A stretch of 64,000 nt of DNA from Allomyces arbusculus (Eukaryota; Blastocladiomycota; Blastocladiomycetes; Blastocladiales; Blastocladiaceae), in the NCBI GenBank assembly GCA_027604705.1, contig JADHYV010000030.1, positions 186,001 through 250,000 of the forward strand, written 5' to 3'. Within the stretch, counting starts at the first letter, position 1. Each line of letters begins with the position of its first letter. The position numbers were made by a program, and so were the translations under genes. The notes beneath the pieces were generated by a model. It saw nothing but the letters and a program-made list of their open reading frames with translations. It did not search any database and had not been told where the DNA came from. Shown in pieces: positions 1 through 11,230 of this stretch.

Positions 1-41
1 AAGAATCACGCCCATTAAACCGCGGTCAAGTTACCGCGAGG

Positions 42-2294
42 ATGGAGTCAGAGAGCGAGGCTCCACCAAATTTCGACCATGTTCAGAACACGACGATTGG
101 CGCGCCGCCCATCGTTGCTGCTGCTGCTGCGGGCGATTCGACTGTGACGAGCGACGCGGGCCCGGCCGTTTTGTCGACCCAGGCCGAGGCGACACCTGTC
201 GTCGTCGATTCGTGCGTGACGCAGGCGCGGTGCGAAGCGCATCTCCGTATTCTCGGCGCGTTCCAAGCATTGCAGGCACAAGACGATGAGATTGCCGACC
301 TGTACGTCCATGTCGGTGCAGGTTTCGACCGAGCAATGGAGTCCCCCTGACTGCTCTGTCGTCAAAGGACGTTCTTGTGCCGCGGCGAGATTCGGTACGA
401 GGCATGGATGCGGGCGCTCGCGCGCGAGATCCAGAGCGACCCGCAGCTTATTGCTGAGTCGCCGATTCCACCCGTCGACGTGGCCATGTTTTGGTTTGCG
501 CACATGGTCGGTGCGGTTTCTTGCTGTTCGAGCTGGGATCGATGTTCGGGTTGCTGAATTTTGTCACGTAGCTCTCGCCGATTCGCTACAACGACGACAT
601 GAACCGTCTATTTGGCGCGCAGATTCTGGACGTGGCCTTTCCGCTCGAGCGCATGGTTCGTTCTCCGCGACAACACTTTCGAGAGTACCGAGTGGCTTCA
701 ACTGACCGAAAAACGGACCGAGTAGGCGCGCCAAATTCACCAAGGCACGTGGTGCAAGACCTCGCACGACTTTTGGTACTTCAAGGTTTCGCGCACCATG
801 GCTTACGACGCGGCGCCGTGGACCGTTGAGTCGCACGTGCCGCTGCACGTGCACTGTCCGAAATGCACGCTCGCCCTCGAACCCGACGCCGATGCCTTCC
901 TGCGGTACCGGTTCAACGGGCAGCAGCTGGCGTGCGGCGCCTGCTCGACCGTCTTCTCCGTCAACGAAGTCTCGACGCACCGGTTCCTCGACGAGATCAA
1001 GGCCGCGCTGGCCGCGGGCTTGCCCTACACGACGCTGCCGGGCGTTCACATGGACCCGACGACGCGCGTGTGGAGCGACGTGTATGGGGTCTCGGAACTG
1101 GAGCTGCTCTTGGACGATTCAAGCTGGACCACGTTGTTTGCGCCCGAGATTGAAGACCGGCTGCCGGTCTGGGAGACGGTCGCGACGGCAGCGCTGCGCC
1201 CGTCGTTCCGTGCGGTCCAGACCAAGCTGAGTAACAAGAATTTGTACCGCAGCCTGATTGCCGCGTACCGCGACATTCCCAATGGCCCGTGGTCCATGGA
1301 CCTCGTGCAGGCCGTGCTGCGGCAGCGCGAGTTTACGCGTAAGATGGCCGCGACCGAGTACTCGGACCGCACGCGCCGGATCGCGACGCAGGCCACGGTC
1401 CGGTACCACAAGCTCATGCTGATGCTCGCCAAGCACAAGGGCATGTTCATGGTCCCGACGCTCGACATTGATCTCGCGTGGCACACGCACCAGCTCCACC
1501 CGCGTCGGTACGCAGCCTACACGTTTGAGAAGCTCGGCGCGGTGCTCAACCACGACGACACGATCGAGTCGCCGCGGCTCAAGCAAGGGTTCACCAAGAC
1601 GGCACACGTGTGGCGCTCTATGTTCAACGAGCCGTACGCGTGCGACGCCGCGTTCCGGTCGTACTGGACGCCTGCCAAAGTCGCGGTCGCGACCGTCGCG
1701 GCGCCAGTCATGCTCCCGCTGCTCATGCGGCGCGCGTCCAAGCACAAGGCCGCCGTCAACAAGCAGGGCGGGTGCGTCGCCCTGCCCGGAACCGCCGTCC
1801 CACCGCAGCAGATGCGTCGTGCGTTTGCAATCCGCCCACGCAGTGCCGTTACTGCGCCTGGCACGTCGAAAAAGAGCAAGGACCGCGAATCGAAAGCCGC
1901 CACCGACCACGACGATTCCCGCGCCTACCCGCCCACTATGCCCATCTTCTTTTACAGCGCGTGCGCTGTGACCACAACCTACTTTGCCGCCGCCGCGTGC
2001 GCCGGGTTGGGCGTGCCTGACCGGGGCTCGTCCGTTGGCGGCGTTTCGTCGTGCGGGTCGTGCGGGCCATTTTGGAGTGCCGGGTGCGGTGGAGCGGGAG
2101 GGGCCTCGTGCGGTGGAGCAGGAGGGGCCTCGTGCGGTGGAGCAGGAGGGGCCTCGTGCGGCGGGGACGTCGGTACGCCGTTGGGTGGAGGCGGTTGCGG
2201 CACTGGTGGCTGCGGAGGTGGGGGGGATTCTGGCGGCGGCGGGGGGTGCGGGGGAGGGTGCGGGGGAGGGTGCGGTGGTGGTTGTGGCGGTTGA
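42..2294 (+). CDS. Glycine-rich domain-containing protein (GRDP/DUF1399), copy A
   Basis: Four exons fit: 42-301, 368-506, 572-655 and 726-2294, giving 683 residues. The exon 2/3 junction restores the family motif VWHAHMLSP-like 'FWFAHM|LSPIRYNDDM' (near residue 133). The second hallmark DLAWHTHQLHP lies near residue 410. The N-terminal half therefore carries both His-rich GRDP repeats. The C-terminus (from about residue 605) is a Gly/Cys tail with a three-fold 8-residue repeat. An in-frame TAG at 723-725 is not a defect: it ends a 70-nt intron, and the junction aligns residue for residue with the inverted paralogue at 27.2-29.4 kb. GRDP proteins are known from plants and fungi, with stress and growth roles reported in plants; the biochemical role is unknown. 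All three introns are 65-70 nt. I am confident of the family, less so of the exact start. Confidence 0.85.
2086..2157 (+). repeat. 24-bp tandem repeat, three units, in the GRDP-A coding tail
   Basis: Three consecutive 24-bp units at 2086, 2110 and 2134 differ at one base. Each encodes eight residues of the Gly/Ala/Cys type (GGAGGASC). They are followed by shorter GGGTGC-type repeats to about 2290. The paralogue at 27.2 kb lacks this expansion. Confidence 0.9.
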
Positions 2295-2940
2295 TGCGGT
2301 AGGGAAGGATGCAGTGCAGCTCAAATGGGCGTGCGTTCCCGTCCCGTTGTCCGTTTTTGGTCAAAATGTAGACGTTCATTGTCGTCCCGGAAATCTGATA
2401 CGTTCGATGATTAACTGGTTGCGTTTGCTGTGCGCAGTGTGATGGAGAATGCCTTCGGCTTCAATTTGTAATCCGACCGCATTCATTCGAGCTCCTTCAT
2501 GACAACTTTAGACACCATCCGCCCCTCCTGCCTCTGGCCATGCTTTGTTTACAGTCGATTTTCCTTCGGCGATAACGATGGATGAGAAAAGTGGCCCACA
2601 AGTTGAGGTCGAATGCAATCATTCCTTTGATCAAGTCGGGAGAGGCGCATCGCGATCATGTCCTGGGGCAACTGTCAGCGTTCTCACTTGAACTAAGGGG
2701 TTGTCCACGTTTGCATGTCGTCACTGAACAACCTCAGGGGTGGCTAACATGGTGTGCTTCAAGTTCGCGAAAGCGGTCGACTCCAGCCGCGTAATGGTCC
2801 ACCAAGCTCTGAAGCGATAAATATCGCATCTGCGTAGGCAGTAGAGAAAGCCGAGGGAATGCGTTCTTGGCCTGTTCTTGGTGCAGGTGCTTCGTTGTGT
2901 TGCGTCAAGTTGATGTTAGATTAAGGAAGAGTCGGCGACA
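2295..2940. other. Intergenic stretch, no gene seen
   Basis: About 650 bp between GRDP-A and the decayed LRR gene. No reading frame of convincing length or composition, and no obvious repeat. Confidence 0.5.
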
Positions 2941-2964
2941 TGACACGGGACCATCACTTTTTCA

Positions 2965-3757
2965 TTGCACCGTTTCAAGGTGCTCATCAATACACTCGAG
3001 CATCCAAGCTCCCAGGTGGTGCTCGAGCGTGTTGTGATGAGTCTTCCAATGCACGTCAAGTCTCTCTCCCTGGAAGTGCAGACGGATCCCGCGACCAGCG
3101 TTGATCAGCTTGCTGCCCATGCAACCGCGATGCAGGACCTGTACGTGGTCTTTTCTCGCTGAACCAAGACCATGTTTCAGTCGCTGCCAATGGAGGCGAT
3201 GCTGTGCTCGCTTGTTGTCATGTGTTGTCCAGACCCCCAAGGGCATGTGGCGACCGGACTTCAGGTGGACAGGCTCCCGCCTTTGTTGCAGGACCTCGAG
3301 TTCCCAAACTCGCCGCTGACCGGCACCGTTCCACTGGCCGTCCTTACGCGGCACCTGCCGCGGCAGCTTGTGGCGCTGCATCTCACCAAAGCGTCTCTCA
3401 CGGCGGCCGACATAAAGGGATTCCGGTGGCCTGAGACGCTCCAGTATTTGTACCTCGGAAAGAACGCGATCGATGGGAAGGGGTTGGTTCACCTGCCACC
3501 CAGTGTCCGGGTCCTCAACATATGCCAAAACCGTGCGCTTGATGACAGCGATCTTGAGTGGGGTTTGTCATCTGCCGCAGTCGCTCCGGACCCTGATCGC
3601 GAGTGAGACGCGTGTCGGCGTCAATTTCGCGGCCACGCTACTGAATGTGATGCCGCAGTGCCCAGAGTGGCGTCGACTTTGGGTGTGGGTAGACGAGACG
3701 GCTGTGCCCACGGTGTCGGTGGCGCAGCTCAAGCGAAAGTTTGTGCTGGTTGACTAG
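2965..3757 (+). pseudogene. Decayed leucine-rich-repeat gene of the local F-box/LRR family
   Basis: Translation gives regularly spaced LRR segments (for example LPRQLVALHLTKASL and PETLQYLYLGKNAI), as in the intact F-box/LRR gene at 18.6-20.3 kb. The frame is broken: a TGA at 3160-3162 lies in the first frame. Around 3550-3575 homology moves from frame 1 to frame 2, where it continues (LPQSLRTLIASETRV) to a family-type tail ending CPEWRRLWVW...LKRKFVLVD at 3757. No ATG or F-box precedes it. It is most simply a host LRR pseudogene lacking its 5' half; an unrecognised intron could explain one of the breaks but not the missing N-terminus. Confidence 0.65.
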
Positions 3758-4251
3758 TGGTCCGGTTTCAACGTTGGCATGAAGAAGGATGAAGTAGTCT
3801 TGATGTTGGTCAAGTTCTTTCACAATACCGCCGTTGAGAGCGTGCCTCGCGCCTTCGTAATGGCATCGTTTCGCACCAGGATCGCGGTTGTTCTCGTTCA
3901 TAGGCACCAATCATTTGTATCCGCAGCTTCGTGGCGGCGATTCTGAAGCGGGTTGAGAGACGGATGCCATTCTGTGCAATAACCCGCATGTGGGGGTGAA
4001 CTCCCGCAACACACGCACAGTCGGCGACCTCCTCCACGACTGCAAGGGCATCAACCTGTTGTTCACGCGCACACGCCAAGCTCATGCCAAGCTCATCCTG
4101 ATCGGATGCGCCGGCATGCAGGATTGCTCTTGTGGGTGGCGTCTCTCAACTCGTTGCGGGAGCGGCGGGACTGGATGGTGGCTGTGGGCAGACTGATCTA
4201 GGAACCGCCCGATTGCCGGCAGTACCATTGGCATTGGATCAATATCTGGTT
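3758..4251. other. Intergenic stretch, no gene seen
   Basis: About 490 bp between the LRR remnant and the 3' end of the PIG-P gene on the opposite strand. Only short unsupported frames are present. Confidence 0.5.
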
Positions 4252-4925
4252 TTATTCCATAAGACGACGGCTCGACTGGTGCAGATACAGAACGCGGTTG
4301 ACGTCAGTGAGCGGGAGATCACGCATTCCGCTTGCGCCCGGCTGGCCTTGGTCGGTCAAAGCAAAGCAATCTGTGCGTCGGGTGGACAACACCCAGGGTT
4401 TCTTAGCACGCACTGCGCAAGTCCGCGACAAGATAGCTCACGATGGTCAACAAACCGGTGATGGTTTCGACCGAGTCCCAAGCCGGCGTTTGGCGCAAAA
4501 ACTGGGCTTGTTGGTAGATGAGAACGAAGCCAAGCGTGACCACCACCCACGCCGGAATTGCGAGCGCCCACCATCTATGTACACCGGAGAACAAGCAGCA
4601 AGAATCAATCTGACATGGCCAGAAACTATCAGCGCGTCATGATCGGAGTTCGTCCATACCGGTCAGGAAAGTAGTAGATTCCCAGAGCATGGAGGACCGC
4701 ATCCGGCAAGAACGCCCACATGACAAAGACGAGCCAGGCCAGCATTGAGACGGCATAAATGACAAAGCCGTAGTATTCGGCACGGAGCTCGTCGTGATCG
4801 GGGACCGACACCAGTGCTGCCGCGTTTCCATGTTGTGGATGGCCGCTGTTGCTGGCGGTTATTGGATCATTGTCGGCAGGTGCTGATTGCACTTGGCGAG
4901 GTGGCAGCGTGTTGGGCATGGCCAT
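4252..4925 (-). CDS. PIGP: PIG-P, subunit of the GPI-GlcNAc transferase
   Basis: PIG-P is a small ER-membrane subunit of the complex that transfers GlcNAc to phosphatidylinositol, the first step of GPI-anchor synthesis. Three exons read 4925-4660, 4574-4456 and 4412-4252 on the minus strand. Exon 1 has EYYGFVIYAVSMLAW and WAFLPDAVLHALGIYYFPDR (first transmembrane hairpin). After an 85-nt intron, exon 2 continues WWALAIPAWVVVTLGFVLIY (second segment) and ends in the conserved SVETIT. After a 43-nt intron, exon 3 supplies the conserved tail MRDLPLTDVNRVLYL, matching the 'LRDISISEVN' type ending of PIG-P. The first 35 residues before the membrane domain are Pro/Ala-rich. The start at 4925 is the first ATG in frame. 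The 43-nt intron is the shortest in the window, so that boundary is the least certain. Confidence 0.88.
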
Positions 4926-5582
4926 GGTTGTGATGTGGAGGTCGACTTTCGACAGCCTGGGTCGTACTTTGCAGGAAGTGGGGCAGTTGTGGACCGACCG
5001 TCATCAGAGACAGCCATGACATCGTGCTGGTTGTGCTGGTGCTTGTGCACTTGCAAGGAACACCCTCGCGCTGGAAATCTGTTTTGAGTGACGGGAGAAA
5101 GGCGAAAAGAGACAGGGGTTGCGAGGAGCAACGAGAATGCCGCTCAAGCGATGCGTGCCGTGGGCGGTTGTCAACTTGTTTTCTGTCGGAATGTGTGAAG
5201 CGATCCCCACATGAAGCGGCTGCACAACGGGACTCCAGCATAACAGCCACGATACCCTGTTCCCCACGACTCTCGCGCCGCAGCCATGGCACACCGCCGT
5301 GCAAATGCAGGCCGGATAGCCCCGTTGCATGGATTACTCTGCAAGACAGCAGCAGAGCGGCCAGAAGCTTCGCTTCTATTGATTTTGCAAAACATGCGAT
5401 GGTTCTCCTGGCCAGCGCTGAAGGTATCAGCGGCAAAACAATGCGAGAGGGGCAATACGAGGTAATTACTCAATAAACACGGCGCGTGCGAACGCGTCAA
5501 CTAGGCCATGTGGAAGACGTGGAGCGACGGCCTAGGTCGAACGAATCCGGTCAGAAAACGAGCCCACGCCAACCAGGCGCGA
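4926..5582. other. Intergenic stretch between PIG-P 5' end and DIP2 3' end
   Basis: About 650 bp on which both neighbours point the same way (minus strand). It should contain the PIG-P promoter and the DIP2 terminator. Open frames here have no recognisable composition and are not called. Confidence 0.5.
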
Positions 5583-8500
5583 TCACAACGAAACGTACAA
5601 AGTGCCTTTGAGGTACGCGTCACGGATCTTGGCGCGCTGCTTTTCAAACAGCCGCGACCGCGCGAGCATCCCTGCACATTAAACCACTCCCACCGTGAGT
5701 CTCACCATCCCACCCAACGTATCGACCCGCGCAGCAAATCCACGTACCGTGCTGCAAGAACACAATCGTATCCACCGTGACCCAATGCTGCAAATACAGC
5801 GTCAAGCAAATCACCGGAATCGACGCGAGCACATGCGGCAACCCGGGGACCACCGCGGCCGGATCCACTTCCACGACCAACACCAACCGATCTGCCCCGT
5901 CCGCGCCCGGAACCGTAAACGCGACGGCGCCATCGGGAACAACCACCGGATGACTCGCCTCGACCGCGGCCTCCACGTCCTGCGCGAAATACAACAGCGG
6001 CGCCCCACCATCCTCCTCCTTCCCACGCATCACGAACGTATCCCTTGTCGCGCCCAACACATACACGCGCGACTCGTACACGAACCCCATCTCGCCTGTC
6101 CGGTAAAACACCTGCGCGGGTGGGAACCCGGGCATCCCGCGCATCGTCGCGCCCGTATCGGCCGCGCCGATCGGGACAGCCGCGGGCGCATGCACGATCC
6201 CGTCGGCGTTTGCGGGAGACGCGATCCAGAGTTCGCCGACGACGTTGGCGGGCACGGGGCCCGCGTCGGGGTTATTCGGGTCGGCAACAACGACCGTGGT
6301 TCCGGGGGCCGGCGCGCCGACGTCGAGAACCGTGACCGTCTCGTTGCGCGGGTGCGACCGCACGTCCACGAGCCCGTGCCGCAGTGCCGCGAGCGAGATG
6401 GAGACCGGGTACGTCGCGGCGCCCGTGTCGGCGTCCGCGCCGGCGCCGGTGATCATGGCGTTGCCCGGCCGCGCCAAGGTCGGGCGGAGTGCTGGAGGGA
6501 GCACGGTTCCGGGGGGCACGGGCAAACTGGCCAGCCGGTCCTGCGCGACGAGCAGGTGGCGCACGCCCGGCATGCACGCGGCAAACTGGTCTGGCGGCAT
6601 CCCCGTCGCGTCGACCATGTACTCGAGCATTGGCCATGTCACGTACGTGTCGCGCACCTTGTACCGGTCGAGTAAATGGAAGAGGACCTGCGGCGCCGAC
6701 GAGAATTCGAAGGGCGGCAAGAGAACCGTCGGCATCCCAGTGAAGACGCCGAGTGCCACCGAGTAGAGGAACCCGAACCCGGCGTAGGTGCGCACGCACG
6801 AGAGCAATGCCTGGTCAGAACTGCTGGACGTCGGCAGTTGCAACGCTTGCGCAATATACTGCGCCTGCTCGAGGAGGTGCGGGTGGCTGAGTTTCACGAC
6901 CGTGCGCACCATATCTGCATCGAAATAGGCCTGCAGGACGGCCGGAATCTCGCGGTTGGCCACGTACACGGCGTCGAGCTGCATCCCGTCGGCACCCAAC
7001 GTCTTGGACGATTTCGGGATCCGTGACGTGTTCTGCACCGACGGCAGCGCGAGCTTGACGCCAGCCGCCGCGACCGCCGCCATGTGCCGCTTGACCGCCG
7101 TAAGAAACGGCTTGCTGCGCACCAAGTCCTCGACAATCGAATTGCACAGAATCGCCTGTGCGTTGAAATCGTGGCAAGTCGCGAGCAGCGCCGGCACGTC
7201 CTCCTGGAGCCGGTTCACGTCCGGCGGCGGCAACGGAATGGCCACGATTCCGGCGTAAATGCACGCGTGGCACGCAATAACATAGTCGAGCGAATGCGAG
7301 TACAACAAGACCACATGGTCGCCCGCGCGGATCCCCTTCTTGTTGAGAATCGAGACTAGCGCGGCCACTTTCCCCGCAAACTTGCGCCACGTGTACGACT
7401 TGACCACTTGCCCATTCGCGTCGACAACCAGGTACGCGTCGCGGTCGCGGTCGCTCGACTTGTCGGCGCGCGCAACGAGCATGTCGGAAATACTGCGGTA
7501 CTTGGTCTCGGCCACGGCCGGCCGCGCGACCGCGGCAATGTGCAGGTCGCCGCTCCGGTCGGGCAAGCCCGCAGTCGCGGTCGCCTGCGGTGGGCGCGCG
7601 GGCACGGCGTGCGTGTGGATCGAGACCCAAGTCGGGCTCAGGTGCGGGAGGGCCTTGAGAACAACGGCGGGCACGATACGCCCGTTGGGCCGCGTCCGCG
7701 GCAGTCCGCCAGGCCCACAGCAGATGACGGCGATACACTTGAGGTTGTGGATATCCTGAATCAGCGTCAACGCCGACGTGGCCACCGAACTCTGTTCCTG
7801 CGCGGGCCGCGCCGTTTCGAGCGCGACGACGGGCAGACACAACCCGGCATCGTTCGGGACCCCGACAATACAGCACGCGTCGATCCCCTTGAGCAGGTTC
7901 TGCACGGACGTGGCGATATCCCCCGGCAAGTGCGTGACCCCCGTGGCCGGGTCGAGCAACATGTCGTGGCACCGGCCGAGCACGACCAGGACGTTCCCGT
8001 CAATCACGCACCCGATGTACCCCGTGCGCACGAATTCGGTCGCCGCCGGCGCCATCGTATCGTCGTCGTTGATCAGCAACGGGCGCTGGTGGAACGTCGC
8101 CATTTGTTGCTGCTGCGGTGCGCCAAAATAGGTCATCCCGGACGCGGCGGGCGTGGCCAGGTAAATCTCGCCTGGCTGGTTCGGCGGGACCAGGACGCGC
8201 GGCGCCGTGCGGGACACAATCGCGATACTGGCACCTACAGCGGGCAATCCGGCAGCGACGACGGGAATCGCGCCGGGCGGTGTGTGCGTGACGACCCCCG
8301 CGCCGTCGTCGTCGTTCTCAATGAGCACGACTTCCTGTTTGTGCAAACTCGCGCGGTCCAACAGCATTTGCGCGAGCCCGTTCTGGTCAATCACGTCTGC
8401 GTCGTCGAGGTGGTCACGCATCGCGAGGACCAGACCGCCAAGTTCTGGGACCGAGCAAATCGGCCGGAAAATCGACGCGACTTGGTCGTTGCTCAAGTGC

Positions 8501-10360
8501 GCGGAGAGTTTCGACCGCGCGGAATTCACGACTGCGGGACGCAACACGGGCTCGTCGATCAAGACCAATCGCAACGCGGCCATTTCCGCTACAGGTGGCG
8601 CGCCTGCCGCCGCCGTCGCTTGCACTGACAACCGCTGAATGCACGCAGCGGTCAGTGTAGTCACCGACGCGCCGTGCCGCGCGAGCAGCGTCAGCCACAG
8701 TGCGCCGACGTCCATCAAATTGGTCGGCGCGACGACGACCGTGATCCCGGCAAACATGGCCATCAGGACCATATACCACCCGAGCCCCTGCCGCGTCTCC
8801 AAGTGCGTCATCCACACGTCGCGCGACGTGAGCTGCATCATAGCCTGCAGCGACGCGCAGTGCGCGACCACCGCTCCGTGCGGGACGACCAGACCTTGCA
8901 TATCTCCCGCCGAGTTCCAGCCGAATTCGACGTACGCGGCACGAGCCGCGGGGACGTCGTAACACAGCGGCTCGACGCCCTCCGGCAAGCTCGCGGGGAG
9001 CGCGAACGTGTCCCACCACTCGAGCGGCGGGACGGCAAGTCCGCGCGCCGCCGCATCGGCGTGAATCGCGCGGGAGGTCGATTCGGTCGAGAGGGCGACG
9101 GTCGCGCGCGCGTGCCGCATGACCAGCCCCAGCTCGATCGCATCGTCGTCGGTCACGCCCATGATCCCGTGCGCGGTCATGGGGCTCGCGCCCACCGCCG
9201 CCGGGACGACGACGGGGACGGGGGTCCGGCCGGCGAGCCACGTGGCGACGGTGGCGACGACCAGTTCCATCAGCTCCGACCGCGCGTAGACGAGCAGGAC
9301 GTGGTCGCGTTCCGGGCCGGTGGGGATATCGCGCAGACGCGCGGTGAGTAAGCGCGCCTCGTGCTCGGCTTTTTGCAAAAGTTGGCCCCAGGAAATGTGC
9401 CCGAGTTCGGCACCCGATGGGTCGAGCACGCGGTAGGCCGAGGTGGTCGGCGTGTTGCGTGCGCGCGTGAGGACGAGCGTGAGGAGGGACGACGCGGATT
9501 GCATCGAGGCGCCGAGCGTCTCGTCGATCCAGGTCGGCAGGGCGCGGACGTCGGTCGGCGGTTGCTGGCGGCCCTTGAACGGCAGAAGCGAGGCGGGGAA
9601 GTTGGCGTTAGTGGGGTTGGCGTCGGTCGGGAGGGCGGGGGCTATATGAGGGCAACATTGGCTATGAGTTCTCTCTCTCCGGCGAGTCAACGCCCAGCGG
9701 GTTCCCAGAAGCCCTACCATCGTCGAGGCTCGTCTGGTCAAACAGCGACCGGCGCTTCATGTTCCCCCACTCGTCGACGTCCTGCAAGACCGACAGCCGC
9801 TTATTCGCGGCCGACACGGCCGCCGAACTCGGCGGAATGGGCGGAACGGGCGTCGCCGCGCGCGCGGCATCCACCGACTCGGCATCGTCATACTCGACGA
9901 CCCACGTACGACGCCGCGCGCCGTCTTTCGCCATGGGCGCGACCTCGACATCGGTCACGGCCGTATGCACGGGCTCGGTCCGCGGCGACGGCGCGCCCGA
10001 GTCCACCTCCGAGCCCGACGGGGACCCATCGTTGACGCCGGACCGGTGCGAGAGACTGTCGCCGCGCGCGTGCCGCGGCGGAGCCGCCGCCAGCGCCGAC
10101 GGGTTCTGCGCGTTGAGCAGCGCCTGCAAAATGGTGCGGCGCTGGTCGAGGTACTCGTTGGCGCGCAGCGCGGGCACGGCGTCGAGGACGAGCGTGTCGA
10201 GGTGGATGAGCGCCTGCTGCACGGCGAGCGGCAGGTCCGAGAAATTCTTGCCGGCAGGCAAGGGGGCCGCGATGCTTGCGGGCACGGCGAGCGAGGGCGC
10301 GTCGCTGGGGCCGGAGCCGGAGGCCGGCGAGTCGGAGGCCGAGGCCTGTTGCGTTGGCAT
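5583..10360 (-). CDS. DIP2: DIP2-family protein with tandem FAAL-like adenylate-forming domains
   Basis: Three exons, 10360-9718, 9641-5748 and 5671-5583, give 1541 residues; both introns are 76 nt and phase-compatible. Exon 1 carries a short Leu-rich helical segment (LPLAVQQALIHLDTLVLDA) where DIP2 proteins have a DMAP1-binding-like region, then a Ser/Pro-rich linker. Exon 2 encodes two consecutive acyl-CoA-synthetase/FAAL-like domains (about residues 240-800 and 860-1500). The first has GLVVPHGAVVAHC with a degenerate nucleotide-binding loop; the second has YAGFGFLYSVALGVF. The tail HGMLARSRLFEKQRAKIRD is typical of the family end. DIP2 (yeast Cmr2, Cochliobolus CPS1) is reported to control selected diacylglycerol pools. 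Both the N-terminal helix and the C-terminal exon are recovered only by splicing. High confidence in family; substrate not inferable. Confidence 0.88.
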
Positions 10361-11230
10361 CGGTGCAGGGTGGTGGTGGCCTCGCACGGGGCGGGATCGC
10401 GCGCAGGGCGGGCGCGATGAAAGGCGCGGGTGCGGGCGGTGCGGGTGCGGCAGGTGGCGCGCCGGGAGCTGGTCGTGGGCGCGCTGGGCGTTTCGTCTAT
10501 GATGGGAATGCTCGACGACGATGCTGGCGCAGGCAGGAGCGGCAGCAGCGGCAGCGTTGGCGACGGCACCGACAGGGGAGCGCGTGCGCGTGTCGGCGTG
10601 GCGCCGCGGGACAGGCACAGCACGTGCGACTGACATGGAGCGCGCGAAGCGTCGCCTGCCTGCACAGTCGCACAAGGCCACCTGGGCACGGCGCGCCTCC
10701 TCCGCTGTCATCGCGGCCAACCGCCGTCGCCGTTGCATCGACGCCGACGCCCGCGCGACGAAACGCTGCACGAAACATCTTCGCTCAAACCAAATGACGG
10801 CCCGCCCAACGCGACGGCAGCGGCCGCCGCCGCCATGGTGCCGGCGCCCCCCCACGCCTTGACCGCCAGCGAGGTCGGCGCGCTGGCCCTTCTCTCCCTG
10901 CACCCTTTCGACGACGGCGACGACGACAGCCAGCTGGCCGCCCGAGCGGCCCACCGCAACCCGGACGCCGACCTACGACGACGACAAGCACTGCCCGGGC
11001 CGGCGCCGCGCCGGATCGCCGCTGTGCGCCGCGATCGGCCCGCGATCACGGTGGCCGTCGGCCGCGCCTGAACGGACCGCCGCCACCGCCACGACGCTCA
11101 AAGGCAAACTGCTGCTCGGCATCAGCCGAGCCGCGCCCAACAGCGACCGCCAAGGGCCGAGGATCGGCCTCTGAGCACCACGCCCAAGACCACGCTCGGC
11201 CAAGCACGCACGCGACCAACCATCTCCACG
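10361..11230. promoter_or_regulatory. Shared upstream region of two divergent genes
   Basis: 870 bp separates the DIP2 start (minus) from the membrane-protein start at 11231 (plus), so both promoters must lie here. GC-rich Arg/Ala frames cross it but look like composition shadows. No TATA box recognised. Confidence 0.4.

Noticed and set aside
723-725. In-frame TAG that seemed to make GRDP-A a pseudogene
   Set aside because: It forms the acceptor of a 70-nt intron (656-725); using it aligns the next exon with copy B without gaps.
5695-8628. Long plus-strand Arg-rich frames opposite the DIP2 gene
   Set aside because: They are antisense shadows of a GC-rich coding region; the minus strand carries clear domain homology over the same bases.
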